From Struthio camelus (lineage: Eukaryota; Chordata; Aves; Struthioniformes; Struthionidae): DNA of 64,000 bases. Position numbers and translations under genes: made by a program. Under the pieces are notes generated by a model. That model made no database searches, was not told the DNA's origin, and was given only the letters and a program-made list of their open reading frames with translations. The DNA is taken from assembly GCF_040807025.1 (NCBI RefSeq), contig NW_027182567.1, forward strand, positions 167,001 through 231,000, written 5' to 3'. Shown here piece by piece: positions 35,701 through 49,041 of the stretch; positions within the stretch are counted from its first letter, which is position 1; the number at the start of each line of letters is the position of its first letter.

Positions 35701-38700
35701 CAACAACTGCATCCTTCCGCTGGCCGTGAGTTAGGGGACGAGGCCTCCCGTGCCCCCAGGCTGGTGCCTGCCTCCCTGGGCCCCCTCCCCCTCTCCGCTG
35801 CCCGTGTGCCCCCAAGCAGGGACCTCTCCTGGGCCCATGGCTACAACATGGCCAGCGCCAGGCCTCCGACTGTGCCAGCACACAGGGCTGCCAAGTGCTG
35901 CCTGGCCTCTCTGCACACCAACAGCCAGGCTGGCCATGCCCAGGAAATCTCCATCCGACGCTGTCCCTGCATCCGCCGACCTCGCTCAGCAGGCTGGAAA
36001 GCCAGGGTCGGGTTGGGGGCAAGGTGAGGGGCAGGAGTAGGGCTCCTGAAAAACCTGGGCAGGCAGCACGGCCTGGGACAGGGAGCCTGGCCGAGCGTGC
36101 ACGCTACACGAAGCCTGCCGAGGTGATGGTCATGCTGAGGCAGGAAGGCTCACTGTGTACAACCAGGAGCTGAGGCCCAAGAGCCTGCGGGCGCTGGCCC
36201 TGGTCAGGCAGCCAGGCTGAGGCCTCCACCTGCATTTCCCATGCTCCAAGGCTGTGCTCGAGCCTCCCACCTGGAGGGCTGTGGAAGCATGCCGGGGACT
36301 GCTCGGGAGTGAGAGGTGTGACTGGGTGTTTTCTGCAGGCAACGAGGGCACTGTGTGAGATCATCCGGGAGCCCGTCTGCCCAGAGGCGGTGAAGGCGTT
36401 TTTCCCCCAGCTCTTCCTGGCGCTGCTCTTGCAGATGGTCTTCACAGCAGAGTTCAGCCACCAGGAAGCAAATATCTTCTTGAGGGAATGCCAACGGGAT
36501 GAGTCCCGTCCCACCAGCCACGTCAGGTGCTCGATCCCGCTCGCCCTGTCTCTGCACTGCACCTGGAGGCAGGGCCAGGCTGCCAGTGTGACCTGGGCTT
36601 TGCTCTGCATGCAGGTGCGCCGTGCAGGCCATGAAAAGTCTGCTGCGCTGCGCCCACTATGAGACCGTAGCCGTGGCTGTTGAGAGGAAGGGCGGCTGGG
36701 ACCTATTTCTGCATGCGGACACCTCCCAGAAGGGAGTGGTGGTGCTGGCCAGGTAGAGCCCTTTCCGGCCTGCTCTGGCCCAGCACCTCTTCCCTGGCTG
36801 TGGGGTGTGCCACCCCATGTGCTTCTTGGTGGGGCAGGGGGAACGCCACTTCTCCAAGAAAGAGGCTGCAGCCTCAGCCCTTGTGGCAAGGGCTCGCCCA
36901 GCAGAAGGGCCCTGGGAGCTGCCATGCTGCCCAGCTTGGAGAGCTGCTGGGGGAGCAGGTGGTGTTAGGAGCTGTGGGAGAGGGTCATGTGCAGGAGAAC
37001 CTGGGGAGGGCCCAGGGGCACAGGAATCCAAAGCGGGCAGGAGAGGGGATGTGTGGGCAGGCCATGCCGCCTGGGCAGGAAGGCTGTTTCTCCGGTCTCC
37101 CACCAAAAGGAACGTAATGATGCCTGACGCTGACTTTCTAATGGCAAGGTGTGGTAGGGCAAGAGCAGTGCTCCATGAGCAAATGCCGCTGGCTGCAGGA
37201 GCTGCGTGCCAAGCAGAGCGATGCCAGAGGAGGTTTGCCTGCTCGGCTGAGGCCCAACACTGCCTTCTTGCCTCTGACAGAGCAATGAGGGGGGCTGCCA
37301 GTCACCTGCGTCGCTGGATCTTCCGCCAGCTGGCAAGGCTGCTGAGGAGGGAGGACCAGTTTCATCAGCTGCCCGTCATGGCTTTCTTTGTCGAGGTGGG
37401 CCTCATGGCAAGCAGTGCCTCTCTGGAGGGGCCTCTAAATGCTGTGCTCGCTTGTGCACATGCGTGTGGGGTGATGCTGGTGAATGGAGCTGGGGCAATG
37501 CATACGCTCCTGTTAGTAGCCCCGGCCTTGGCTCGTTTCTGCTGGGCGACCACTCGTAAGCACTTGTATTTCGTGCCTGCTTTGTGGCAGCTCTCTGTGT
37601 TCAATTGCTCCTCCAAGGGATGAGAACAAGAGGCTGCGGAGGGTTCAGGGGACGGGAGGAGGAGGCGAGCAGTGTGTGCAGTGTGCCGTGAGGCGCAGGG
37701 CTGGGAGCAGGGCCCAGGGGTGTCTGCACAATGCCTGCTGTGTTTGGGCTGAGCTTTGTGAGGGCCTGGTGCCCTTGCCGTGGATGGTGGGTGGGACGGA
37801 GAGCTGCACGCTGCGGGCAGTGCTGCCGGCTGTGCCAGTCTTTCAGTGCTGTGCCCATTTCAGCTGCTGGAATGCCCTGACCTTGCCGACATGGATGAGG
37901 AGGTCCTGCCACTCGTCCAGGGTTATGCGCAGAGTGAGAGCCTGGAGATGCGCAGACTGGCGTTCAGAGGCCTCGTGGCCCTGTTGAATAGACCCAAGAT
38001 GGTGAGGAGGGGGGCAGGCGGGTGAAGCCATGCTGGCAGCCTGGGGCTTGACAGGAGACACTGGGTCAGAGAGTGGCTTGGACTTGGCTGGCAATCCGGA
38101 GGTGTGGTAGCTGCTCCCAAGTCTCCGCTGCCCCATTCATCTGCCCCGAGTGTCATGCCAGGCCCTTGGCCGTGCTGCACAAGGAGAAAGGCACCAGTGC
38201 CCAGCGGGAAGATCTGGGAGAGGGACAATGAGCACAGGGCCGGGCTAAGGCAGCCAGGTGCTCCTGGGCCTTGAGGCAGCAGCTTTGCTCCCTACAGAGG
38301 CCAGTGCATGCTGAGGGCCCCCTTGGAGATCTGTGCCCTGCACTGCAGCCTCTGTGCCCAAGGCCTGCGTGTGTGCAGAGCCCTGGCCCTGGCCACTGAG
38401 CCCTAATGGGAAAAGAGCAGGCAGAGCACTTTTGGGCGGGCGGTGGGGGGGGGGGGTCTGGCCTTGCTTCCCACAAAGAAAGTTGTGTGTTTCCCACAGA
38501 AAAGGAGAATGCAGAGCCTGCTCCCAGACAGCATGGAGTGGCTGCAGGATGCTTGCAGGGAAGTGCGTGTGGGAAGCCTGATGCTGCTGAGAAACATCCT
38601 CAGCTACCTGGAACAGAAGGGCTCCAACCCGATTGTTCTGCAGCTGGCCGAGAAGCTTCTGCCTCGCTTTGATGACGTAAGGCTGATGGGAGAGCCGGGG

Positions 38701-41083
38701 CTCTGCTGGTGTGTCCGGGGGGTCCGTATGCGTGGTCTGGGTGCTGTGTGCCCCTCTGCATACGTGCCTGTTGGCACGTCCCCGCACAGGCCCTGCTGTA
38801 TGTCAGGAAACCTTTTGCCCTGTGGTTCTCAGCCCATGCCCTGTGCTGGCCTTGGTGTCCAGGGCTGTGGGAGTAGAGCAAACCAGCCCCCTGTCTGCTC
38901 TCGGCTGCTGCGTCTCGTGCTTGACTGCGTGCGGCGCTTGCCGTGGCCTGGGGCAGCGATGAGCAGAGAGGTAGGAGCAGGCTAGAGAGCGAGGGAGAGG
39001 CCGTGCCGCGGGGCTGTCCCTTTCTGTCCTCTTGTTGTGTGCGGGGGCCCTGATGGAGGCCTCGGGAAATCCAAGAAGCTCCCTCCAGAGGGAGCGGGAG
39101 ACAGAGCCCAGGGAGGCTTGTCGTGCTGCTGCCGACAACCCTCATTGTCCAGGCTGCCTCAGCAGAGGCTTGTCCTCAGCTCCGACCTCTGGCCGGGCTG
39201 GGGGACAGTTGTGCCCGGAGAGGACGAGGCCTTGCAACGGCAAACGCTCTTGTCGGGCCCCGTTCCTGGAGTCGTTGCTGAGGCCTCCCCTCCTCTCCTC
39301 CCTGCCTGCAGGAAGACAGCAGAGTGCGAGAGCTCTCCATGCTCCTCTTCAAAGACCTGCTGGAGATTGTGGTGGGGAAGAACAAACGGAACCTGAAGCA
39401 GCATGCACAGAGGAGCCTGGTGCCGCTCTTCCTCCACATGAGTGACAAGGTGCAGAGAGTGGCCCAGGTAGGGAGCAGTGTTTTGGGGAAGCAATGCTGA
39501 CATGCCGTGGGTGGAGGTGAGCAGCAAGGCAAGGGCTGCTGCCAAGTGTGCCTTGGAACGCATGGCAGCATGAGGTGCAGCTTCCTGTGTGCCGAAGGAC
39601 AAGGCAGAGCTGCCTCTGCCTTCAGGGAGGGCCAGACCTAGTGGCACGCTGCGTCGTGCCATTTGGGGCTGGGAAAGGCTGGGAGCCTTGCCAAGACGAG
39701 GGGGACCCAGGGTGTCCTGCCGTGGCTGCGGTGGCATCTCCTGGTCTCTGTTGCTCTGCAGGCCTCTCAGGAAGCCCTGGTGAGCGCTGCACAGTTCCTC
39801 AAGTGGGAGGAGCTCAAGCAGCTGGCCAGAAGAGCGGAGACGTGGAAGATCGGGGAGTGCGTGGTAAGGACGTGGCCAAAGCCCCCGGGGCCGCGGCGGG
39901 ATGAGGCCTGCCGCCATGGCCAGTGGGCAGGGTGCACAGCTGTGCCCCTCACGCACTGCTGCAGCCCAGAGCCCTCTACTCTAAGTGCCCGCTGGGGTGC
40001 TGAAGGGGCCCCTGGCCTGGCTGGGCCTTGGCAGAAGCATGGCGGGGATCTCAGCACCCGCAGGCCCCGCTCTGCCCTCTGCTCCCTCTGAACCTGTCTA
40101 CCAGCCAGCTTCTAGCTGGGAGGCGTGGACAGGAAGGAAGAGGAGGCCGGAGCTGGGAGGAGGGACAGGCCTGGCCTTCTGGGGAGGCTCGGTGCCAACC
40201 CCCTGTCCTTGTGCTGTCTGCAGCTGCTGAGGGACAGGAGCAGAGCGGAGCAACACCTGCGCCAGAGCCTGCCATACCTGGAGAACCCGGACGCATCCTT
40301 GCGGGAGGCAGCTGTGAGGTTCATTGGTGAGCCACAAGCCCAGGGCCATGCCTGCCCACCCAGACGGGCACACAGGAGGGTCTTCAGTCCCTCCCACCGT
40401 CCCTGGGTCCTGCACCGTGGGGACGGGGCTGGGGCCAGCCTTGCCCAAGGGGAGCAGGCTGCATGGCCAAGCTGGCAAGGCCAGATGGGAGCTGTGCTGC
40501 TGGGGGCTTGCTGGGGAGTATGAGGGGTGAGCGGAGGTGTTTGCCTAGGGCTCATCGGGCAGCAAGTGAAGAAGCGGAGGAAGGAGAAGGTGCAGGAGCT
40601 GTGCACTGGTGAGTGAGAGCAGCGCTGTGTCAGGCAGCCCTGGCAGGGAGGAGGGAGGAGGCTGGGAAGTGAGCTGCAGTTCACTGGCCTGCCCCAGGTG
40701 AGGAAGGCTCTGTGTCCCTATGTGGGGGAGAGCAGGGGGTATTTGGGGCGCATCTGGGGCTTGGCCGACTTGCAAGTGCCAGCTGATCCATTTGTCCTAC
40801 CTGCTGCCTCCTCCGCATGGGAAGAGCTGAGTGGGGCTGGCCCTGCCTGGGGGGGGATTCCTGGGATCTCTGCAAAGGTGGGAGTCTGTTCTCAGCTCGG
40901 TGCCTTTCTCTCGCAGCCCTCCAGCCCCTGGAAAATGATGCGGAACCTTTAGTCCGTTGCCTGGTGTCACAGACCATCATGAACCTGAGGGTGCCAAGGA
41001 GAACATCAAGATTCCACCTCGGAGCACTGTGTCCCTGGCTCCCGAGAGCGTGGGCGAGGTGGCACCCTCCCGCCAGGACGTGA
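29784..41083 (+). CDS. MROH-family HEAT-repeat protein, copy C, complete (951 aa)
   Basis: The exons are 29784-29937, 30434-30528, 30738-30863, 30975-31054, 31525-31645, 31974-32060, 32867-32971, 33393-33573, 34015-34124, 34657-34806, 35012-35166, 35578-35725, 36339-36526, 36615-36752, 37281-37395, 37864-38001, 38500-38676, 39312-39467, 39762-39863, 40224-40326, 40549-40608 and 40917-41083. The predicted protein equals that of copy B. Its intron before exon 6 is 2 bases longer because the CT tract beside the acceptor has 11 repeats instead of 10. The upstream region carries a private C-to-T change at 29451, within the likely 5' untranslated exon. Confidence 0.85.
31487..31508 (+). repeat. (CT)11 microsatellite at exon 6 acceptor, MROH copy C
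   Basis: One CT more than in copies B and D. This is the only length difference between units that I found. Confidence 0.95.
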
Positions 41084-41703
41084 CTCTGTTTGAGCAGAGC
41101 TGACGCAGCTGTGCCAATGCCATGGTGCTGCACACCACGGACACACGCAAGTGTGCTGGAAGGTCTGGCTCATTGCTGGCATCTCCCGCAGCCCCAGGAC
41201 AGCTCGACTCCTCAAGCACAGCCCCTGTTGTGCTACCGCTTCATGGCTTTGTTGGGCTTCCCGCAAAGATACAGCCCCGTTTCCTCAGCCGGAGTGAGTG
41301 TTCTTTTTTTAGGGAGCCAAAGGCAAGGGGCAAAACTTGCTGCCTGCATGAATCTGGCTTGTCCTGGGGGGGACGGGGTGTCCACTCGTTCCAATATGCC
41401 AGGCCAGCGTAGAGCGGCCTGACACACTTTGGTTTTGCTGCAAAGCGTCAACTGCTCTGCTGGCCCACAATAGCCAAGGGAAAGGGGGAGAAAAGCTTTG
41501 GCCTCCCCTGCCCTCTCCAGTCACCCCAGGGCAAGAGCAGGCCCCTGCTGTCTTCAGGGCTTGCATCTCAGGTGGAAGGGCAGAGCTGGGGTATGACATG
41601 CAGTTCTGTTTCTATCGCCACTGCCTACCCTGCGCATGCAGGCCTCAAGGCCGAACCGTCCATGAACTCCAGAATCATTGCTGAGCATGTAACGGCCAAA
41701 CCC

Positions 41704-42041
41704 ATTAAAAGCAGCTAATAAAGATACACAGCTGGCTCATGGGGCTAAAAAGTAGACTGCAGGGGACAAGATGGGATGCACCTGGGTTGGGGTTGACCTC
41801 GGAGGAGATAAGGGACTGTGGGAAACAAGGACGTGGCAACCAGTGTGGGCTGAAGGCCAAGACCAACCAGAAGGAGAGTAAAGAAGACTCAGTAAAGAAG
41901 ATTGGGGGAGACCTTCCCTGGCAGGTGGGAAATAAAACTGTAAAGGGTCTAATTAGGCCAGAATTCCTTTGTTCAAGGTCCCTCCCTGGAGGCACCCAGC
42001 TCCAGCAGTTACTATGCTGCACCATCATTTAAAGAAATAAA
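41704..42041 (+). promoter_or_regulatory. LTR-borne poly(A) signals downstream of MROH copy C
   Basis: AATAAA at 41717-41722 and 42036-42041, unchanged from unit 1. Confidence 0.5.
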
Positions 42042-42369
42042 ATTTTGCTGCTAGATGTGCGTGAGGCTCTGCTTCTTGGAAACCTAGGATCAAAGTGTTT
42101 GCACAGCACTTTGGCACCCCAGATGGCAGTGTAGCCAACCACCATTGGACCCTCTTGGCTCCAAACATCCAAATTTAGAAAAGGAAGAGGAAAAAAAGGA
42201 GAAAAAAGCCGTTACAGTCAAATCGATCCCTAGCTAGTTAGCTGTCCCTTTATGTCAGGATGATTGTCCATCTTACAATTAATGTGGGGGTTAACCCAAG
42301 GAAGGATCCTTCGATTCTAAGAAATGTGCTCTGCTACAGCTTATATTGGAAGATGAAAAGCCTCACTGA

Positions 42370-42729
42370 ATGGATTATTGGTATGTGTGGGATAATTGGA
42401 TGTGGGACCGGCGAGATCCAAGGAGGACAAACGGCACCCTCTGTAAAACTACTCTTGCTGCAGCAGATATAGGTGTCCCAAATAACGCCCCAGGAGCTAC
42501 TGCTCCGCCTTACACTCCTCCGGTGGTGCCTCCTGAAGATCTGTCTATCTGTCCCTCTCCTCCTCTTACTCAGACTTCCCCTCCTCCCGTGGCAGGACTC
42601 CATCCTATGGTTGCTAATGTTTTACCTAATGCAGCAGCATTACAACCGAGTGCAGCGGTTGGGGGAGCTAACCCCCCTCACGTGGTACTGCATGTATTTA
42701 CTGGCCAACCCTGGAGTCCGAGTGATTGA
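42370..42729 (+). pseudogene. gag remnant, matrix/proline-rich part (unit 3)
   Basis: Identical to the unit 1 remnant. Confidence 0.55.
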
Positions 42730-43094
42730 GCATTGTGGGCAAGCAAAATGCCCAGGTTGAGGGAGGATGCGGAAAGGAGCGCTCAGCTGTTTTCTAATAT
42801 ATATGCACTGGGTATAATCCAAACTGGCGGGATACCCAAGTACTCTTGAGAGAGTTGTTCTGACCAAACTGGCGGGATACCCAAGTACTCTTGAGAGAGT
42901 TGTTCTGACCAAACGAGCGAGATGATAAAATAGTTAATAAAGAGGCAAAGTTTGTACAACAGACTGGGGGAAACACAAATCGTTAGCCAGCAAACGATCC
43001 AAATTGGGATTACAATAACGCAGGGGACAGAGTCGCTTGCCAGACAGGACTCCGGAACTCGGTAGAAGCTATTAGAGCATGTAGCAAACTAGGA

Positions 43095-43688
43095 GTGGAT
43101 TGGACTAGAGTGCAGGAGCGTAGACAGAGCTTGGACAAAGAGGCCAGGGATTTTGGGGGACGACTAGGGCAAGCCTTGTTGAACTATGGGGGAAGGACTT
43201 TCCAGAATTGGAATGATGCACTAGCCATTAGTGTCTTTGTCCATCAGGCCGCTCCGGATAGCCCAAAAGAGTTGAAGGAGCACATGCCAGGGTGGCAAGG
43301 AGAAACTTCACAAAGGATTTTAAGCGTGGCAGTATTGGTCTATGACGGGAGAGAGGAGAAACAGCAAGGGAAGCAAGCAAAGGAACGGAAGAAGGAAAAC
43401 CAAGAAGAGGCTAATCTCTTAGCAGCAGCTTCAGGACGGAACTTGCAAATTAGAGGAAGGGGTAGAGGAAGAGACAGAGGAGGCCGAGGAAGGCTAGGGC
43501 AATGCCAAGGGCAAGGACGAGAAGGGGACAGGAGAAGACGGGGAGACAGTGAGGGACCGGAATGTTATTTCTGTGGCAATGTAGGACGTATGCAGAGAGA
43601 ATGTCCCCTTTGTCCAAGAAGGCCCCCAGGAGTAAGGAGCCCCCAGGGAAGCGGATCAGCTTGGGAGGGTGGACAGTATTCACAATGA
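43095..43688 (+). pseudogene. gag remnant, capsid C-terminus and nucleocapsid (unit 3)
   Basis: Identical to the unit 1 remnant. Confidence 0.7.
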
Positions 43689-44218
43689 CTAGAGACAGGG
43701 GAATCCAGAAACTCTGAGGAGAGAGAAATGTTTAGCATATTGTGTACATCTTCGAGATGCTGTCTCTTAGGGAGATACCTGCTTTTTCAAGAGCTGCAGA
43801 CAAACTTCCAAAAGAGCAGTACCATCTTCATGTTTGCTTAACAGAAGGATTATCCTAGTTAAGGCGGGCTTATCTCCTTCAGTGTTCTGCCTTCAATAAC
43901 TAAAAATGGTAACATAACTTCTTGTTTGTCATAATGCACTATTGGGAACGGGATTACAATCGAAAAAGAGGAATGCCTATACTTTGTGCTTCACGAATTA
44001 GTGCCCGGCTGCAAAAGCACAGCTGCATCTCTGTTCTTGAGTCTCCAAACCAAATCCGTGCAGTAAGGCTTTCTTAACAACCCAGCAACACCTGGGCGCC
44101 TTTTCAAGTGACTTGTGATTTGTGGCATAATGATTAAAGCTTTTGCTTCTCTCTATTTGGTTTTCTGAAACATCATTAATTTGTAATTTAACTCGATTGC
44201 CTTGTCTGATGTGTTTGT

Positions 44219-44581
44219 ATGAGAACCCTTTGTCATTTTATAATCATAAATACTATTGCTGTAGCTGCAAGCAATCACCCAAAGATTTCTATCTGTAACT
44301 TTACTGGGATCCTGGGATGCAACTGGAATTCCTCAGCTCCTATTACATCTCAACAGCAGCTGCAGTCCAATTCTACACTAAACCAGTACAAAAGAAAAAT
44401 CAAAAGAACATCAACTCTTTTTGAATGGTCACTAACAGCAACAGGAATTTTTAACCTTCACCCGGTAGTGATATTGCTAGCATCAACATTGTTCTCTTTA
44501 CTGCTCATAATCCTCCTACACCTCTGTGTGTGTGGTAGTTATTGCGAAAGACACAAGCCCTGCTGTTATATACTGAATTAA
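44219..44581 (+). pseudogene. Envelope transmembrane-like remnant (unit 3)
   Basis: Identical to the unit 1 remnant. Confidence 0.45.
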
Positions 44582-46983
44582 TATATGCTGATCAGTAGAC
44601 ACTGAGGTCTATTTATACCACGAGGCAAGAGGCTCCTGTACGGCCACTTTGTGAGGTGGAGGGTTTGACTCTAGTTGTGGGGGGGAAGGTGGCAGGACCT
44701 TCGCCCTCCACTTTCCCAAGTGATCGACCATGACCTCGGCACATACAAACAACTAGTGGTAAAGTCACTAGCAGAAAGCCCGGCTGAGAAGTCCTCGCTG
44801 GGGAGCAAACGAGAAACTTCCTCCTGAAATTTGAAAGGTACGTGACTTCCAATATGACACACCGTGGCTAGATCACACCTGATTTGGCTAATGGTACAAA
44901 TCATGGACGTAGTATAAATAGACATCACTCAGGACAGCCATTTGAACTCTCCTGAGGAACAACGCGCCTCTACACCGCGATCTCCCCTCGACTGGGGACA
45001 TCTCTTAAAGTTGAAAGATCCCGCACACTCCATGAACAGAGGTCAAAAAACCTATCATTTAATCTAAGGTAAACTTCACAAAAAAAAAAAAAGGAGAAAA
45101 AGTGCCTCACATTCTCCTCTATGATGTGCACAAATACTCTACCCCAATATATGTATCCAGCAGGTGTGCTCATAGAAACCAAGGGAGGACTGTTGGAGGA
45201 AATTGTAGCCGATTTAGCTTCCGCTTCGCATAAGTCTCACTCTTGCTTAGCATCAGTGCCTAAAGTAGATGAAGCCTGCAGGCCTCAAGGCTGAACTGTC
45301 CTTGAACTCCAGAAACATTGCGAAGGATGTGACGTTGCCAGTGCTGTAACTGCCAAACCAGTTAAAACTAGCTGACAAAGATACAAAACTAGCTCATGAG
45401 GCTACAAAGTAGACTGCAGGAGACAAGATGGGATGCACGTGGGTTGGGGTTGACCTTGGAGGAGATAAGGGCCTGGGAGAAACAAGGACATGGCATTAAT
45501 TATTTCTTTGACATGAATTACAAGAATAAATGACAGTACAGGAAGTAACAGCTCGAGCTGGCTGCCTCCACGCAGGGACCCTGAACAAAGACATTCTGGG
45601 CTAATCAGACCCTTTGCAGTCTTATTTCCCCACCTGCCAGTGACAGTCTCCTCCAGTCTTCTTTTCTGAGTCACTGGTCTCTCCCCTTCTGACTGGTCTC
45701 TCTCTCCTTCGGACAGCTCCTGGCCTACAGCCCAGGCCCTTATCTCCTCCAAGGTCAACCCCAACCCACGTGCATCCCATCTTGTCTCCTGCATCCTATT
45801 TTACATCCTCATTAGCTGCTTTTGTAGCCTTAGTAGCTGGTCTTAAATGGTTTTGCAGCTACATTGCCAGCAATGTTTCTCAAGTTCATTCACAGTTCGG
45901 CCTTGAGGCCCGCAGGCTTCATCTACTTTAGGCCCTGAGACTAAGCTGAAGCTAAATCAGATACAGTGTCCTTCTCTGACACTTCCCATGGTGGGAGGGT
46001 GTCACTTACTTAGCCAACTTCAGACTTCCCACAAATCCAATCCCCACTTAGAAGTATTCTAAGAGAGAAGAGTCACTCTTGCATTGCTGTTCGTTCTCTC
46101 ATCCATTCCATCTTTCTCCTCCCCCATTGCATTGAGCTTGACACGGTAGGTGGAAAGTCCACTGGACTCCACGGGAAGAACTCCACCTTTGCAGTTCTTT
46201 GTTCTTACAGATGTCATCCATTATCAGATTGCATTTCTCTGGGAAAGGGCAAAGGAGCAAGCCACCGCTTCAAACCAGCGATGCTTGCTGCACCAGCTGC
46301 AGCTCACCTGCGCAGCACATTCCCTCTACTGCTCATCGTTTCTGCTCCTGGAAGGATGGATTTCCAGCTTTCAGGTGCTTGCAGGAGTCCAGGGCATGCC
46401 TTAAAACAAAGGCCAGCCTGTGGCACCCTTTGTGCTGAGATTCATCCAGCTTTCTTGGCAACACCTGTGGTCAGTCACAGCCAGGCTTCTGCCCTCAACC
46501 TTCTTCCATTGTGCGGATGTATTGCTTGGCCACAACGCAATAAGCAGAGAGAGTTCCACTTCTTGGAATAGGTGCTAGCATGCCACACTAGAAAGCACAG
46601 CGGTGCCTCTGTCAACATCAACACCTACCGGTGGGAAAAGAGCCTTCTAGGCTGAAATCGACTCACGTATGAAGGTCAAAGAACACCAACTCAAGGGTTT
46701 GGAAAAGAAAGAGTGCTTTTCTCCTCAAAACAAACAAAAAAAACCCCTCAGTTTTCATACAGTCCTCCCAGAGAAATTGCTCCTTGAGTTCACACGAGGT
46801 TAGCTGTTTTGCTTTTGTAAAACACAGGGAAAAGGTTTTAGGTTTTACAACAATTTCTTTTAGACAACGGGCAGGCATCCTTTTCCAGCTCCAACCGTGC
46901 CAGCTGAACGGGCCAACATCCTCCTACTTGCAGGAGTGGAGGGCATAATTTCTACGCCGTATAACGTGCTCCAGCCTGAAGCA

Positions 46984-47645
46984 GTCCAGGCTGCTCACCA
47001 GCTCTTTGCCCGACGTCCGTGTGGTTTTCCGCCCACTTGGGAGCCCGGCCACGGCCCCGGGTGCCAGCAGAACTGGCAAGGCCAATAATCTGTGCCGTGC
47101 AGAGAAGGGGCCAGGTGCCGGGCGGGAGAACGCTGCCCGGAGGCGGCGGGGCTGCGGGCAGAGCGAGCGGCTCTCTGCAGCCGCCTCTTCTCCACAGAGC
47201 GGAGCTGCAGCTTCTGCTTGGCGCCAGCAGCTGCCGCGGGCGGGTGGAGAGCCCGCCCCCCGCCCGGCCAATCGGGGAGCGAGGGGAGGCAGCGAGCGAA
47301 TGGGTGCCCGGGAGGGGCGGGGTGAGCCGTGAGCGACACGCAGGCCGCCCAACGGCCGCCCGGCGGGCTGTCCCTGCGGCCGCGGCCGGGGCCAGCGTGG
47401 CGCAGGGCCCGGCGGCGGCGGCCTGCTGCGTGCCCGGGCGCAGGGCCCGGGCGGGGCCCGTGGGCGAGGGGCGTGCGGCGGGGGCGTCTGCGCCACGGCC
47501 GCGCCCCAGCAGCCTGCTGCGCTCCCTGTGCCGGCGCGGGGGGCCCGGCTGGCGCCCCGTCCCTGCCATGGCCCCGCCCCTCCGCCCCTCCGCCCCCGGC
47601 CCCGGCCCAGGAGTTGGGTGCTGCCATGGCCCAAAATGGCGAAGC
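46984..47645. promoter_or_regulatory. CpG island upstream of MROH copy D
   Basis: Same elements as in unit 1. It carries G-to-A at 47626, which creates an ATG in a GCCATGG context that the other units lack. Confidence 0.6.
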
Positions 47646-47854
47646 AGGCAATTCCCCCTGAGCGCAGGAAAGCGCTTTTTCCCCGCGAGGGCGGTTAAGC
47701 AGTGGAGCAGGTTCCCCCGAGAGGCTGTGGAGTCTCCGCTGCAGGAGAAGCTGCAAAGCCGCCTGTGCTGGTGTGGGGCAACGTGCTGTAGGTGCCCCTG
47801 CTGGAGCGGGGCTGGAGCAGAGCATCTGCAGCGGTGCCTGCCACGCTCAGCTGC
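47646..47854 (+). mobile_element. CR1 LINE 3' end (unit 3)
   Basis: Same fragment, with G at 47803 as in unit 2. Confidence 0.82.
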
Positions 47855-47908
47855 CCCAGCACGGCCCGGTCCTGCCCTTCCTCTGCCTGCCGGGGTGGGG
47901 CGCGAGGG

Positions 47909-48419
47909 GGCCCGGCGGGAGCGTGAGGGTGAGCGGCGGGGCTGCAGGGTAGGGGGCTGGTGCGAGGGGGAGGGTGGCTGGGGAAGGGGTTGGGGCTGGC
48001 AGTGGGGGTTCGGGCATCTCCCTGGGGTTGGTGCTTGGGGGCTGGTGTTGAGGGCAGGGCTGGGGACGAGAGCTGGCTGCATGGGGTGAGGGGTTGGGTG
48101 AGGCGTGGGGCGAGGTTTGGTGGTTGTGCTGCGGGTTTCTGGTGCTTGCTGTGAGTGTTGGCTAGCTTTGTGGGGGAGTGGGCTATGGCAGGGGTGAGGG
48201 CTGGGGTGAAGGCTAGCATTTGTTGGCTAGGGCTGAGGATTGGAGATGCCGGTGAGGGCTGGAGCAAGAGTTAGGGAAAGGGGTTGGAGGTCTGGGTTGT
48301 GGCTGGAGGGTTAGAGTTTGGGGTGAGGGATGAGAGGAGGGGATTGGGGCAAGAGGTACGGTGGCGTCAGGTTTTGAGGTGGTGCTGGTGGTTAGTGGTG
48401 AGCAGGTGAGTGCGGCCAG
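47909..48419 (+). repeat. G-rich, C-poor tract (unit 3)
   Basis: Same tract as in unit 1; I saw no change. Confidence 0.7.
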
Positions 48420-48458
48420 GCGTGGGCAGCCGGGGATGAAAGAGGAGGGAGCTGGCCA

Positions 48459-49040
48459 TGCGGAGCCGCGCGCGGCCCCTCGAGCTGCCTCGCCCTGCCC
48501 TGCCCCAGCTCCCTCCTGCCCGGGGCGGCCGCGCTGCGGCCCTGGAGCCCCTGGCGGTGCCGGCTGCTGCTGCTGGAGCAGCTCGCGCAGCAGAGGTGAC
48601 CTCAGAGCCGCCCCCGGCGGGGCCATTGTGACCCCCCCCGTTGTGACACCCGCAGCGCTGTCAGGTGCGGGCAGTGTCCGGGCGGACGGCGACGGGAGAG
48701 GGCAGGAGCGCGTGGAGCTCGAGGAGGAGCCCCCGAGCGCAGCCGCGTCTTTCCCTGCCGCCCCGGCAGCCCCGCGGAGTCGAGGCGTTTGCCGAGGCCT
48801 TGCCAGCTCCTGCTGCGGGTGAGAGCGACGGGGCCGGGCTCGGCAGTGCCACGGGGCTGCGGGGGCCCTCGGCCGTGGCGGGGGCAGGACCTTGCGGCAG
48901 GGGCTGAGGCGCAGGAGAGCTGGCTCCAGGGCCGGGACGGGCGCGGGGACCTTTGACTGCGCTGCCCCCACCCCCGTGGGGACCCTCCCCAGCTCTGCAT
49001 TAAACAAGTGTCCCCCTCCTGCCTCTGCTCCGTGCCGCAG
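48459..49040 (+). promoter_or_regulatory. Second CpG-rich stretch with likely untranslated exon 1 of MROH copy D
   Basis: The donor-like site ends at 48818 and the acceptor at 49040; sequence as in unit 1. Confidence 0.5.
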
Positions 49041-49041
49041 G

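Larger units (their letters stand above)
19257..38514 (+). repeat. Tandem array unit 2 (19,258 bp)
   Basis: This is unit 1 shifted by 19256 up to the CT microsatellite at 31487 and by 19258 after it. The microsatellite has one extra CT. Its one private substitution that I saw is T at 29451, where units 1 and 3 have C. Confidence 0.97.
41630..45981 (+). mobile_element. Degenerate endogenous retrovirus composite (unit 3)
   Basis: Same structure: 5' LTR 41634-42108, 3' LTR start 45191, inverted LTR 45492-45981. I saw no base difference from unit 1. Confidence 0.8.
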
